Positions 36,042-47,730 of a DNA stretch of 64,000 nt are shown piece by piece. The translations under genes were made by a program, and so were the position numbers. Location: NCBI GenBank assembly GCA_918026815.1, contig CAKJVC010000202.1:1-64000 (forward strand). The letters are read 5' to 3'. Below the pieces are notes generated by a model, which saw only the letters and a list, made by a program, of their open reading frames with translations, had not been told where the DNA came from and did not search any database. Each line of letters starts with the position of its first letter. Within the stretch, counting starts at the first letter, position 1. The stretch is from Chalara sp. BL73. Lineage: Eukaryota; Ascomycota; Leotiomycetes; Helotiales.

Positions 36042-37153
36042 GATGGATGTTGCGGATCTGTCAAGTCCATAATCTCAGGCTGGAATTCCTGGACATTTTA
36101 TACTTGGGATATTGTGTGCTTAGAACCTTGGATAGACAATAGTACGCCTCCAGTCTCCAAATCTCCAAAGCAGAAGGTAGAGAGTTATTTTGCGGTGGCA
36201 TATTTTCCATTTGGCATGACTATGCATTTTGTTGGCGGAATCTGCAAAAAACAAGCATTCCTACGCTGCAGCCCAGACCCTTCAATAGGAAGGTATGCTC
36301 TGCATATGCAAGAGAACCCGTCCCCAGTGAGAATCTGTTTGGCTGAGGTTAAATATAAATGCCGAAACGGTAGTGGTTCGCCGGCTTTCTGGTGGTCGTG
36401 TGAAAGCACCACATCACCAACAAGAAGCACGCAAGACCTGCTTGAGGTCAGCTGACTTGCATTCCCGGTAACACTTAGCTTCTACCACAATCGAAATATT
36501 AAGATTAAATACTCTTTAATAAGGAAGAAGTAAATTTACTTAGCAAATAGTAAGTCCATATAATTGACTTACAATTAAATAAACATTCCCGGTCATATGA
36601 CAAAAGCGAAAACAGTATTAGTCATTAAATATCAGCTTATTATTTCTTAACTGTAAAGTCCGTTTAGTTGATATATCTGCTACCAGTACAAAATGCCTCT
36701 TCTTTTGAACTGAAAACAACCTATAAGGATCCAGAATCGCTTCCCTTGTAAAGCTTCTGTCTATTGTTTGCTAACCTATAGGATTCACTACTTCATTTCA
36801 GGGAGAGCACGAGCGAAGTTTTCGATTCCGAAATCGCTGTGTCTACAATGTGGCCAAAAGTACCAAATTTACGGGCAAATTCATGGACAATAGCAAAGTG
36901 CAAGGTGCATAAAAGTGAATCAAGAGTGACATAGTAGACCAGATAGGGGAAGGCAGTGATGAGTGAAAGCAAGGCTATGTGCTCATCTCACAAGCTGATC
37001 GATTTCAGACTTTGATATCCGCTAGGAATAATGATATCAGTTGATAACACTCTCATGATAATCATACTTTTCGCATGCCCTCCTTCGTAATGCCTATTCC
37101 GTTTCAAAACCTACTTGTTCCACATTTCATGCTCTCCTGATACCCCATACCCA
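36042..37153. other. intergenic region, AT-rich in the middle
   Basis: Carboxypeptidase promoter and 3' flank of the GH38 gene. The part from 36480 to 36720 is AT-rich, with a 7-bp inverted repeat (GTAAGTC..GACTTAC). No gene seen. Confidence 0.55.
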
Positions 37154-40100
37154 CTACAACTGTAAGCGATAGGTCGCAACCTCAAAAGGCCGCAGACTGA
37201 TCTCAATATTGCCATCCTTGAATGCAATCTCATCCTCGTCATCCTCCAAAATATTCGTCCTAAATACTCTCTTCAGATCTAGCGTGGTTTCAATCGTGCC
37301 TTTGCTTCTGCCACCTAAACTATCATAGATACGCAGAATGACGCTCTTTCCATTCCTAACCTCAAGCTCGCCACGGCTGACATCTTCGTCGTCCTCGCCT
37401 CTCTTCACCACATCGAGAATTAGGGAGGGATTTCCAGTCAACTTGATGGGGTTTTCGAATGGTTGCGAGTTTGTACCAGGAATTGATTCAACGAGTTTGA
37501 TTGGGTTGTTAAAGTTGTATGCTGTGCGGACAGTGGTTGGTCCGAGACTTCCTTGGTGAGGAAGGATAGCCCAGCGGATGTTGTGACGTCCCATATCTGC
37601 ATGTGCATCTGGTGCCTTTGGCGCTCGGAGGAGCGAGAGTCGCATGAGGTTGCCGACCGTCGCGAAGCCATATTTGCTATCGTTCAAGATGGAAACTCCG
37701 TAGCCATTCTCTGAAAGATCTGCAAACTTGTGACAGCATACTTCGAACTTGGCCATATCCCAGCTACCTATATCAGAATATGTTTGTGTAACAACTGGAT
37801 GACTTACGTAGTATTATAATGTGTTGGTCTGCGTATGATGCCATATTGTGTCTCATACGAAGCTTCGGTATTCCTGATGTCGACAGGGAACTCAACCTTG
37901 AGGAATTTCATATCTTCTTGCCATTCGACCTCGCTGTGCACTTCGACATATGATTGCTGTCCTTTAAGCGCGGCAGAGAGGGTGATGGTAGTCTTCGCCC
38001 AACTCTTCTCACTAATTTTAGTGGTAGTCATGATGCTAACTTGGTGATGGTCGCTCTGGACAATCTTGGTTATGCCAGGGGTAAGTTCTTTCCTCGAGTC
38101 GAGATGAAACACTTCGACATCCCAAGCTTGCCAATATAGAGGCTTGTCATCGAACTTTAAACGAATTAGCAAGTAGCCATTGCCTACATGAAACTGCGGG
38201 GATGAAATAGGAATTGATGACACATGCAAGGCACTTGCGATTTTTTCGGTTGACACTTACAATAACTAGTTGGTTGGCTTTCCCTCCCTCTGGGATAATT
38301 TCTCTTTCTGCTTTGCGGTCGTAAAGCGATGTGATCACTCCGTCAGCCACCTCTACCTTAAGCTGTTCGTTCTGTAATACGAAGACGCCATTACGAGTTT
38401 CCTCGACGGTCACTTCTGGTATTGCCGCAATCTTGAAAGACTTTACACCAATGAGGTTGCCTTCACCACAAGCAATTCCAGCTTTGGCATTTCCAACAGT
38501 AACTACTTCTCGTCTATGCCAAGGCATAGTGTTCAGTGCGCATATATTCTCCAGGTTGCTCGAATTAGTGGCCTTGCGAATGTTAAGCAATTTATACAGA
38601 TCCTTCAGAATCTTTTCACCTGTGGCAAATACTTCCTCATAGATCTAAACTTATTAGCATTATAGATAGTGTTTGGCAAAGACTGATATTCTACCTTATC
38701 GCTATCATCGTAGCACATTTCAATAGAGCTCCCAGGAAGGCAATCGTGGAACTGGCATAGAAGAACATTCTCCCACATACTGTCAATATCCTTCTTTGGA
38801 TACCTGTAGTCGGATTTGATACTAGAAATCGTAGCTAGTAATTCGACATCTCGAAGTAAAATCTCCGCCTGTCTATTGTTGCGTTTGTTATTTGCTTGCG
38901 TGGTGTAGGTACCGCGATGTAACTCAAAGTAAAGTTCGCCATACCAGGTGACTAGGTCAAGACCATCGGAAACTCTTTTCTCGAGGCGATCAAAGAAGTC
39001 TTCGACCGAGTCGCCCATATGTACTCTAGGTAACAAGCCAACTTTATCACTCATTCCGCGACAGCGGCGAAGCTTCTCCATATGCTCCCATGTCGGACCC
39101 CCGCCTCCATCACCTTTCCCAAAGACTAATAGCGATGTTTCATCTTGGTCCATCGACTTGTGCTGAGTTACTGAGCGTTTAACATCTCCAAAGTTTGCCT
39201 CGGCTGTGTAAGTCTCCGCAGGTGCCATATGGCATATAACTTGACTGCCATCAAGAGATACCCAATTAAATGTGGTATGAGGAAACTTGTTGATGTTGTT
39301 CCAGCTGAGCTTCTGCGTAAAAAATCGATCCATGCCCGCCAGGCGACACAATTGTGGAAGTTGACTAGAGTACCCGAATGTATCTGGTAACCAGAAAGTC
39401 CGGCATCGTTGGCCAAAGTTGCTCTCGAAGAGTCTCTGGCCATACAAGAATTGCCGAACTAGAGATTCGCCACTGGGCAAATTCGTATCATGCTCCACCC
39501 AGCTGCCTCCAATAGGTTGAAAAGTACCTTTCTTGACCTTACCCTTGACTCTGTCAAATACATATGGATAGTATTCTTTGAGCCATTTATATTGCTGGGC
39601 TTGAGAAACAGCAAAGCGATGCTCTGGGTAGCGATCCATCAAATCACATTGGTTCGACCAAGATCGAGCGACCTTTCGCTTGGTCTCTGCAAATGGCCAA
39701 AGCCAACATCTAATCAAAGGCAGTCAGTATGGGAAAGTGATGTAGTTTCAAGGATAATTACATACGTATCAATGTGGCATTGGCCAATACCATAAACAAG
39801 AGGCCGTGTTCCCGTTTTGTAGACCTTGTCTGAGCTAACATCTGGGCCTAGGTACTCTTCAGCAATCTTCCGGCCCTTAATTAGTGACTGCTGATTTCCC
39901 AGCTCAAACGCATCGATAATTTGGTTAGCAACCTTCAATGCTTTGTGTTGCTCCCACGAGTCGGTAGGGAATTCTCTGGCAGCATCACCGATAACCCAAA
40001 TATCGATATATAATTGCCTTGCCACAACATTGACCGCCACTATATCTGCTTTGCTCAATTGATAATATTTGTTTGGATTTGGTGGCTGGATCGAATCGCC

Positions 40101-40703
40101 TCCGGGCGCATTCCCAAACATGCCATTACACGCCATTTCAATATAAATGATATGTTCTTTACCATCTCTGAAGCTTTCTGGCAGAATCCATTCAATACGT
40201 TCTCCGCCACCAGTCAGTCCTTGGAGTGGGTTTCCGTCTTCTGTCCAAACCATCCCCTCGTTATTGGCATCCCAGTGTAATTCGAGCAGCTCCTTCTTCA
40301 GCAGCTCCTCTGGCACTGTGATCTGCACCCTGAACCAGTGTGTACTCCACGATGGGCCAAACGATTGCCCTACAGAAGTTTCCTTGAATTCATGACTTGT
40401 GGCTTCTTTGAAAGTGGGCCGAGTGAGGTCGGGTGCACTCCACACAGAGAGCTTGACGTGCGGTGATCCAGAGGCAGAACCCTCACGCATCATACTACAA
40501 AAAAAGTCAGTTTTGGATGCTTTGGAAGCTGTAAGATAGAGCACTCACGCCCGTAGATTTTTAGACTCATATTGCCCGCCTCCATAAAAGCTGGCGATGC
40601 GGTCCTTGTAGAGGTTTGGGATCCATTGTCCAACCGGATGAGCCGATAATCTCGGATAGTTAATGCTCGCAGGCTTCGAAGACAGTGTTGTTTCTCCACC
40701 CAT
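37154..40703 (-). CDS. AMS1: alpha-mannosidase, GH38 (Ams1-like, class II)
   Basis: Broad-specificity alpha-mannosidase for free oligosaccharides and glycan turnover in cytosol or vacuole. Six exons: 40549-40703, 39766-40494, 38695-39709, 38261-38644, 37808-38154 and 37154-37763, giving 1,079 residues, close to yeast Ams1. There is no signal peptide, matching the Ams1 route by cytosol-to-vacuole transport. GQCHIDTCWLWPF carries zinc ligands H292 and D294 across an intron. [15 protein letters not shown] carries the nucleophile near D404, and [10 protein letters not shown] another zinc ligand near H616. C-terminal beta domains follow, ending EVATYRLQL. The acceptor for the last exon is the second AG (GGTAG|CTGGG), needed for frame. 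Confidence 0.95.
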
Positions 40704-41415
40704 GATTGCGGTGAATTGAGCTGTTCAAAGAGAGAATGACATGCAGAGATGTGGTTCTTTATAAGAGTGGAATGGTTATGTAGTTACGTATCCATTCCAT
40801 GTTACGTTTGATGTGGATCATGGGGGAAGCTCCAACGGAGCTGTCTCAGGCACTTACAGGGGTCGATACGCGGGGCACAAGACCCACCACCATCATCATT
40901 TCAAGGACAGGCACGCAGCTGCCATTGCTCTCTGACTTCACCCACTTTCACCATACAGGATGCACTGTACAATAATGTCATAACATATCGGCAGATTCTG
41001 AAATACCGCAGCCAGTTGAGCGCTTCCAATTCGAAGAGACTTCTTCAAAGGCGGCATATGATATACTTAATTGCAAGCGCCCATCAGCAGATGAGTCTTA
41101 TCAGGCGGTCGGTGATGCATAAGGAAAATACTTGCTAACATATGACAGCAATATGCAGGTACAACGGGGCAGTTGTTCGGCATTCGTTAGATGCGTAGGC
41201 AGATCCCAATGTCTCAATTGGCGCAAGTGATTCGAATTATATCCCCTTTCAAGATCACAAGTATTACACTGCATTGAATCATATATGCAGGGAGAGATTA
41301 TCGACTTAAAGCAACTTTGATTTGATTTTTTACGTAACGCTCAAATTTGAGCTCACATATATATATATATTATTTTGCTTGTTACATCTTTTAAACACCT
41401 GACCTTTTTGCATAA
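40704..41415. other. intergenic region with TA microsatellite
   Basis: GH38 promoter and 3' flank of the next gene; a (TA)n run lies at about 41357-41371. Nothing coding seen. Confidence 0.6.
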
Positions 41416-42691
41416 TCATAGCCACTCTGCAACTCGTCCATCTTGACACTGTAAGCAGTCAAATTTGATAGGTATTTCAAAAGGACTTACCTGGACTCTG
41501 ATCGCTCAAGCCCACAACCACAATCTTGTTCTTTAACTCTTCTCTCCGTTTCTCCTCTGCTGTCTTGATCTTTAAGCTCTTCTTCGCTCTCGCGTACGCT
41601 TCCTGAATATGCTCATTTCCATAATGAATAGCTTCGCCTGGAATCCGTGTCATGAAGCTCGATTTTGGTAGAGGTGTGTCTGGACCATCATGCCTTCTTG
41701 CAACATTTGAGATTACGTTTAGCCTCGCCCGTGTCTTCCCACCGGATACCCTTCTAATTACTCCGGACAATCGTTTGGCGAAGTTTCCGTCAGAATTTTC
41801 TGACTGAGAATTGTGCCTAGTAAACGGATTGAGGGGACTACTCGGCTGCGGCTTGCCGCTTGGCCTTCTGCTCACTTGCAGCTGAGATGGTGGGAACATC
41901 GTGCTCGATGAAACTGTATAGCTTTTTAGCTTAGTTGAGCTTGTGATGGCATCAACGCCCCAGGATATGGACTCTTTTGCGCTAGCAAGGATCGAGCCCC
42001 TTCCGGAAGGACTTTCAACTTGCTTTGGATTAGATCTTATGGCTAATGGCTCGGGTACTAGGTACTGCAAGTTTGGGCCTGCCACCCCGATATTTCGTTC
42101 AATGCCGGTGGTAGGCTGTGTTCTTGGGTCCGCTAAGAAGCCTTCAATTGTTAGAGGCTCTGTTGAAAATGCCCTGCCCAGTTTTTGTCGTGGGTCGGGG
42201 GATCGATCTGTTTCTTTTGCTTCTCTCTGCGGATAGTAGGTATTTATGCTTTGTCCCATAATGTTATAAGTTGAGGACTTCAAATGAGTCGTGCCCATTA
42301 TAGATTGCATGGTACCGTAATCATTTTGCAGAATTGACTCTGCCTGGTTTTTGGGCTTTGTCTGACTGCTGGCTTGACTGTAAACACTCGCAGAGCTTTG
42401 CGAAGAGATATCAGAAGCCTCAAAGCGAACGGGGTATTGTGGTAGGGTTCTATCATACGTTGGGTCATGGCCTGTGAGTTGCAATATCTTTCTATTTGAC
42501 TGCGATAGTGGCGGCTTGGGAGTAGGTGATAATATATTCATATTTCTGACTGAGGTCGGGGAATAATTGCTTTTCAGACCTGTGTGTAGGTTCATTTCTT
42601 GCACATGAGACGACGTTTTCGGTGTCTGTCCATATTCTACCAAAGAAAGTGATCCACTACTTTGTTTGTCATTGTACATTTTGATGTTCAT
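41416..42691 (-). CDS. hypothetical protein, mostly disordered, conserved-looking C-terminus
   Basis: I do not recognise the family. Exons 41491-42691 and 41416-41441 give 408 residues. The last exon is only 26 nt; it was chosen because the second acceptor (TCAAG|ATGG) yields the clean ending SDQSPDGRVAEWL. The body is rich in Ser, Pro, Gln and Thr and looks disordered, with RRPSGKPQPSSPLNPF and a basic patch RLSGVIRRVSGGKTRARLN. The final 60 residues are charged and helical (QEAYARAKKSLKIKTAEEKR), then hydrophobic KIVVVGLSDQ. There is no signal peptide or transmembrane helix. Good codon use and a long single frame support a real gene. The basic and helical end suggests protein or nucleic-acid contact. 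Confidence 0.75.
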
Positions 42692-44039
42692 ATACGACGT
42701 TCTTGTGGGCTCATAGGCAATTCTCTTCTTCTATATCTGAAGGCCGAAACTGGAGGAGCGAATTGCAGAATAGACTGACTCGGTGGAAGGATCTTCTCAA
42801 AGCCTTGGCCGAACAATGATGGCTAAGGTCCGGAGTACTTCGGCATCACAAGTCTAAATACTTGCGATTATTTCGCATCCATTTTGTCATTAGCGGTGTT
42901 TAGCTGCCACCTTGTCTTTATGCATGCTTTCAATTCTTGCAAGTCTTTGCAAAACGAGGATCTATTTCCATAGAATGCAGAGGATTAAGGCGGACGCTCA
43001 TCTATTAATGGAAGAAGTCTTTGTCACTCTGGCATTAACTCGAGTCTGTTCCTCGACAAAGGATAACAAAGCGATATGGTTTAATGTGCTGACAACAACA
43101 GTAGGATGGACCTTTTCGGCACTTTGACGAATATGAGATTGGAAAAGCGAGGTCAGTGATACGTGTGCAAGTTTCGTTTGTCTGATATATTGCTACCAAT
43201 GAACACTGCCACCTGCATGTGCCGGATTGACATTCACGCGGCAAACGACTCGAGCTCAGCTTAAGCCCAGAACAAAGAACATAAGTAGGGTGAAATCTTC
43301 CTGATAGATACGGCTCTTTAATACTACTTTCTTTCGAAAATTATCTCCCAATCCCACATTTCCCTCTTCGTTAAGAGTTAAAGTTCAAAGAAGGAAATAA
43401 ACAAAAGTCAATAAATCACAATTTACTAGCTAAAAAGCTTAACGCTTACAATATCGTGTTTAAAATTTTAAACTTCGAAATCAACTTTTTTCAAAACAAC
43501 ACTAACACGCTTTTGTTATACGAAAATAAACGCGTGCAGCTTAAAGTAATACAAAAAGTATTTTAGTATTTTTACAAGCTGCTTTTTAATAAATAAAATC
43601 ACAGCACAAAAAAATAAAAAGTATGTTACCAAATAAACTCACGTAAAAAGTTATTAGCTAAATACGCGAACATGCTAAAAGTGAATAAAAAGTTGATATT
43701 TAAAAGAACAGCTCAACTTTAAATTACCTGTTCTTCAAGCGTGTATACATACAATAATATCACTTCGCTACTTTGGGATTGTCAACAATCAATTAGCTGT
43801 TCGCTGCACTACTGAGTACTCTCCGTGATACTATTTAAACAGGATGTATGTATCTCTTGGTCACTGGGTCTCAAAGTACAACATGGTATCTTTGTCAATG
43901 ACGCTAAATACCCATGCCTCCCTCTTGCACACTCCCCTGCTAGCGTCATATTCCTGGTTTATATATATCCCTCACACTCGCATGCTGCTATCTCAGTGCC
44001 CCATTACTGCATCCTCTGCCATACGTCTTGCTTTTAGCC
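42692..44039. other. intergenic region containing an AT-rich block
   Basis: No gene supported. The 43370-43730 part is strikingly AT-rich compared with its flanks. The last 40 bases before the S9 peptidase end in TTGCTTTTAG just before its ATG, so a 5' UTR intron acceptor is possible. Confidence 0.55.
43370..43730. repeat. AT-rich block, possible RIP-decayed element
   Basis: Long runs of A and T with almost no GC-rich words and stop codons in all frames. In fungi with repeat-induced point mutation such blocks are often old transposon copies. No terminal repeats or protein remains can be read, so this is inference. Confidence 0.4.
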
Positions 44040-46457
44040 ATGGATCCGAATGCCAAGCGGCAAGACTTGGAGAAGGCCTGCCTTCGACAGGCAATTGTCT
44101 ACCCACAATGGCTACCCAACAGCAGTAGCGTATTCTGGTATAAACAAGAACCTGATTTAGGAAAGTCACAGTTTATCTTGGTAGACTGCGACATAGGCCT
44201 CCGGCGAGTGGCATTTGATCATGATAGGTTGGCAGCTGAGCTCGGTAAGCACACACAGGAAAACTTCAGTCCCGACAATCTTCCTTTTTCGTGGATCAAT
44301 GTGGCGCCAGATGCTGCCTGGATACGCTTTCAATTCGATGGGCATACATGGCAGTATGAGAAAAGCGGTAAACTGGAAGTATGGCATGGCGATTTCGACC
44401 ATGGCGGTTTCGATTGCGGTTGCGATGAAGTCCCTTCCCCACTGTCGCGTCAAACGAGTTCCCTCACATTCAGAAATCATACGGCTAGTCGAATCCTCTA
44501 CTCCTGGATCAACGAGAAAGGGACACCTGAGTATTATGGTTCAGCATCAGCGGGCCAGACAGTAACTCAAAGCTCCTTTGTCGGTCACATTTGGCGCCTT
44601 GCTATTCAAAATTCTGGAAAGAGTATTGCCTGTGCGGTAAAAGAAAATGCGTTTATTGCTGTTATTGAGGAATCATCTCTTGGTCTTACCATCAAGTGGG
44701 AAACGGACGGGTTGAGCAAAAACTCGGATTCTGAAAGGAGTGCAACATCTCCAAGTATAGGGCTTAAAGCTTTTGTACGCGATTTCAACCTCTGGATTAG
44801 GAACTGTGACGGGAGCGAGAGAGCAGTTTCACATGATGGTTTTGCAGATAATGAGTTCAAGGACTTTTACCTATCCTCGGATGGGCATTATGCAGTGGCA
44901 TGGCAGTGTAAGCCTCCATCCAAGCATCTTGTTTATACGGTGGAGTCGTCTCCGAAGGATCAGCTTCGGTCTAAGCTGAGCAGTAGGCCTTGCCTCAACC
45001 CGGGAGACAACGTAGAGGTGCAGAGACCTCGTTTGTTTGACTTGGTCACCTGCCACGAGATTTTTGTTGACAATGCCTTATTCCGGGATCCATATGCTCT
45101 CGCACACATCGGGTGGTCAAATGATAGCAAAAAATACCGGTTTACATTCAATGAGCGCGGCCATCGACATTTTCGACTCCTGGAGATAGGTCTGAGTGGA
45201 ACTGTCACGATTCTAGCAGAAGAGAGTAGCACCACCTTTGTTGATTACGCCCACAAAGTCTATTATAAGATCATGACATCAACAAACGAGCTTCTGTGGG
45301 CAAGTGAAAGGGATGGATGGAATCATCTTTATCTGATTAATTTCGAGGATGGAAGTTTGAAAAACCAGATTACGAAGGGGGCCTGGGTAATGCGCTCTGT
45401 CGAGTGGATTAACGAGGGCAACCGTCAGATTTGGTTTCGTGGATTCGGGATGCTGCAAGGGCAAGACCCATATTATGCTCACTTAGCTCGTGTTAACTTT
45501 GACGGGTCAGGTCTGCGTATTATTACGGAAGGCGATGGCACACATACTTGGAGCTGGGGGCCGAGCAAGCGATTTCTCATCGACAGCTGGTCACGCGTCG
45601 ATTGCTCACCTCAGGCAGTGGTTCGAATCGCCGAAACTGGGGAAGAAGTCGTCTTCCTAGAGAAGGGCAAACTAGAGCCTCTTTTCGAAGCTGGATGGGT
45701 ACCACCGGAAATCTTTACCGCGCCTGGGCGAGACGGACAAGTAAGCATTCATGGCATTATTATTCGTCCAAGTAAATTTGATGCTTCGAAGAAGTATCCC
45801 GTCCTTGAACGCATTTATGCTGGTCCTCAAAGTTTCTATACTCCAAAGACATTCCAAAGCCTTCCCAAGCTTCGTCGAATTGCTGATCAAGGCTATATCA
45901 TAGTGTGCCTTGACGGCATGGGCACGAATTGGCGGTCAAAAGCATTTCATGACGTTTGTTACAAGAATCTAAAAGACGCTGGTTTTCCCGATCGCATTTC
46001 ATGGATTCATGCCGCCGCTGAGACGCGCCCATGGATGGATTTGTCCCGTGTCGGGTGCTATGGAAGCTCAGCTGGTGGCCAAAATGCTGCAGCGGCCGTG
46101 ATTCACCATAGCAACTTTTACAAAGCAGCGATAGCGTTAGCGGGATGCCACGACAACCGTATAGACAAACTTTGGTGGAATGAGCTGTGGATGGGCTTTC
46201 CAGTAGATAGCAGTTACCAAGACTCTTCTAACATAACTCATGCACATAAGCTGGGCGGTGCCTTAATGCTCGTAGTAGGCGAGATGGACATAAATGTTGA
46301 ACCAACATCGACGTTACGATTAGCACAAGCTCTTATTGATGCCGGGAAAGATTTTGATTTAGTCTTTATACCAGGTGGCAGCCATCAAGTAATCGAACTG
46401 CCCTTTGTGATCCAGAAACAGGATTGTTTCTTCAAGAAACACTTGCAAGACTGCTGA
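44040..46457 (+). CDS. S9-family serine peptidase (dipeptidyl-peptidase IV/prolyl-oligopeptidase-like)
   Basis: Single-exon protein of 805 residues, built like S9 peptidases: an N-terminal beta-propeller (about 1-540, DPPIV_N-like; repeats such as YYKIMTSTNELLWASERDGW) and a C-terminal alpha/beta-hydrolase domain. The catalytic triad is visible: Ser near residue 676 in GCYGSSAGGQNAAA, Asp in VVGEMDINVEP, and His in PGGSHQVIE near 781. There is no signal peptide or transmembrane anchor, so it is probably intracellular, unlike vacuolar or secreted fungal DPP IV. The nucleophile elbow reads GSSAG instead of the common GWSYG. It is intronless while nearly all neighbours have introns, and it sits between an AT-rich block and a GC-rich repeat, so transfer or accessory status is possible. 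Confidence 0.9.
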   Translation: MDPNAKRQDLEKACLRQAIVYPQWLPNSSSVFWYKQEPDLGKSQFILVDCDIGLRRVAFDHDRLAAELGKHTQENFSPDNLPFSWINVAPDAAWIRFQFDGHTWQYEKSGKLEVWHGDFDHGGFDCGCDEVPSPLSRQTSSLTFRNHTASRILYSWINEKGTPEYYGSASAGQTVTQSSFVGHIWRLAIQNSGKSIACAVKENAFIAVIEESSLGLTIKWETDGLSKNSDSERSATSPSIGLKAFVRDFNLWIRNCDGSERAVSHDGFADNEFKDFYLSSDGHYAVAWQCKPPSKHLVYTVESSPKDQLRSKLSSRPCLNPGDNVEVQRPRLFDLVTCHEIFVDNALFRDPYALAHIGWSNDSKKYRFTFNERGHRHFRLLEIGLSGTVTILAEESSTTFVDYAHKVYYKIMTSTNELLWASERDGWNHLYLINFEDGSLKNQITKGAWVMRSVEWINEGNRQIWFRGFGMLQGQDPYYAHLARVNFDGSGLRIITEGDGTHTWSWGPSKRFLIDSWSRVDCSPQAVVRIAETGEEVVFLEKGKLEPLFEAGWVPPEIFTAPGRDGQVSIHGIIIRPSKFDASKKYPVLERIYAGPQSFYTPKTFQSLPKLRRIADQGYIIVCLDGMGTNWRSKAFHDVCYKNLKDAGFPDRISWIHAAAETRPWMDLSRVGCYGSSAGGQNAAAAVIHHSNFYKAAIALAGCHDNRIDKLWWNELWMGFPVDSSYQDSSNITHAHKLGGALMLVVGEMDINVEPTSTLRLAQALIDAGKDFDLVFIPGGSHQVIELPFVIQKQDCFFKKHLQDC

Positions 46458-46719
46458 ATACAACATGTGGGAAGGTTGTAGATTTGATGCTATTATACTA
46501 AAATAAGAAAAGAAAATTCCAAAAAATTATTTTTCCACTGCTGTTGTAATAAGCACTCAGCAGATCGAAATAGTCATTCTCTGATTCTATCTTCCACCAC
46601 TGTGAACTAGGTAGTTATAGAGACTCAGTAATCACGATTCTCATTTGTGATATCAAAGTGTCTAAATTGAGAGGGATAATGTGGTACTTATACGCGTTGT
46701 TGCAAAGCAGCATCACTTC

Positions 46720-46800
46720 GAAGCGAGCACGCTTTGCCCGAAGCGGCCGCGCCAAACCCAAGCGAGCGCACGCCAAACCCGACGCGGCCTCGCTAAGCCC
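46720..46800. repeat. GC-rich degenerate tandem repeat, unit about 20-21 nt
   Basis: Four head-to-tail units start at 46720, 46740, 46760 and 46781, each beginning (G)A(A/C)GCG and ending in CCC. The word CGCCAAACCC recurs exactly at 46750-46759 and 46771-46780. GC content is far above the flanks. The array fades out after 46800 into another C-rich stretch to about 46835. Confidence 0.65.
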
Positions 46801-47082
46801 AGCTGGGCCCGACCCCCCCAGAACCCGCGCCCCGCTAACCATCTCACAGAATACTGAGTTATAAAATCAGTGGTTGAGTGGGAACCCAGTGGGTTGGCTG
46901 CAGTCTAGTTGCGCCAATTCCCTCAAACAAGCATCCATATATCATAAATGAGAAGCCACCATTAGCGAGTGAAATCTAGACCGTCACTGCAAATGCTTCT
47001 CAGGAGCATTGAAGAATAAAACCAAAATTGATGGCAGGGATAAAAGATGTGTATCTCTAAGATAATGGCCAGCATCAAATTG

Positions 47083-47226
47083 TTAGAGATAATCTACTGT
47101 AGTAGTTTCACCACCTTGAGTTCTTCCGTTGCGCTGAGACATAGTAGAAGTACCCTACTCCGCACCTAGGCCTTCGCCAGAACCTGCCTTCTTCTCGTTT
47201 GGCTCCGCAGCTTCGAGGCGCGGCAT
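47083..47226 (-). pseudogene. small ORF interrupted by in-frame TAG
   Basis: An ATG in good context (CAAAATGCC) opens MPRLEAAEPNEKKAGSGEGL and two further residues, then GAG TAG. The same frame continues after the stop with GTSTMSQRNGRTQGGETTT and ends at TAA. Both halves have charged, coding-like composition. It could be a small gene hit by a CAG-to-TAG change, a readthrough gene, or chance. I do not recognise it. Confidence 0.3.
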
Positions 47227-47730
47227 TTTGATGAGGCTTGAGGGAAGTCGTAAGGGAAAGAACACTTGATTTAAATACTTTTTTTTGGGGAAGTCTTTCG
47301 AGATCTATTGATTAGTTGTCTGTATTGGCGAGCGCCATGCCGAATGTCCCAAACACAAAGAGGAAGGCTTAGCTCAACGGGTAGCGTTACTATTGGGCAA
47401 TTTCCCATGCAGTGCAACCCACTCACGCTACCGATTGCAGCTTCCATCATTTACTCCAATGGTGGTTATCCAAAGCTTCCGTGGCCAGTTGCATATTCCC
47501 AATTTTGACTAGACCGGATAGTTACTTGCGAGCGCGGTCACATTTTTCATTTGATTTAGCCAGTCTCGCAACAGCATGGCGAATAAGAATCGGGGTCAAC
47601 AACCTTTGAGCAACATCAAAAAAAGTTCGGAAGAAACTTATCCCGTAATGCCACATCAAGAATGGCGCAGACCAGCAGCTAAGGTAGCTCGAAGAATAGC
47701 AACAAGATGAATGCTTTTAAAAATACTTAC

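Noticed and set aside
47361..47440. tRNA-like D-arm (GCTTAGCTCAACGGGTAGCG)
   Set aside because: No T-arm (GGTTCGA), no acceptor stem pairing and no anticodon stem.
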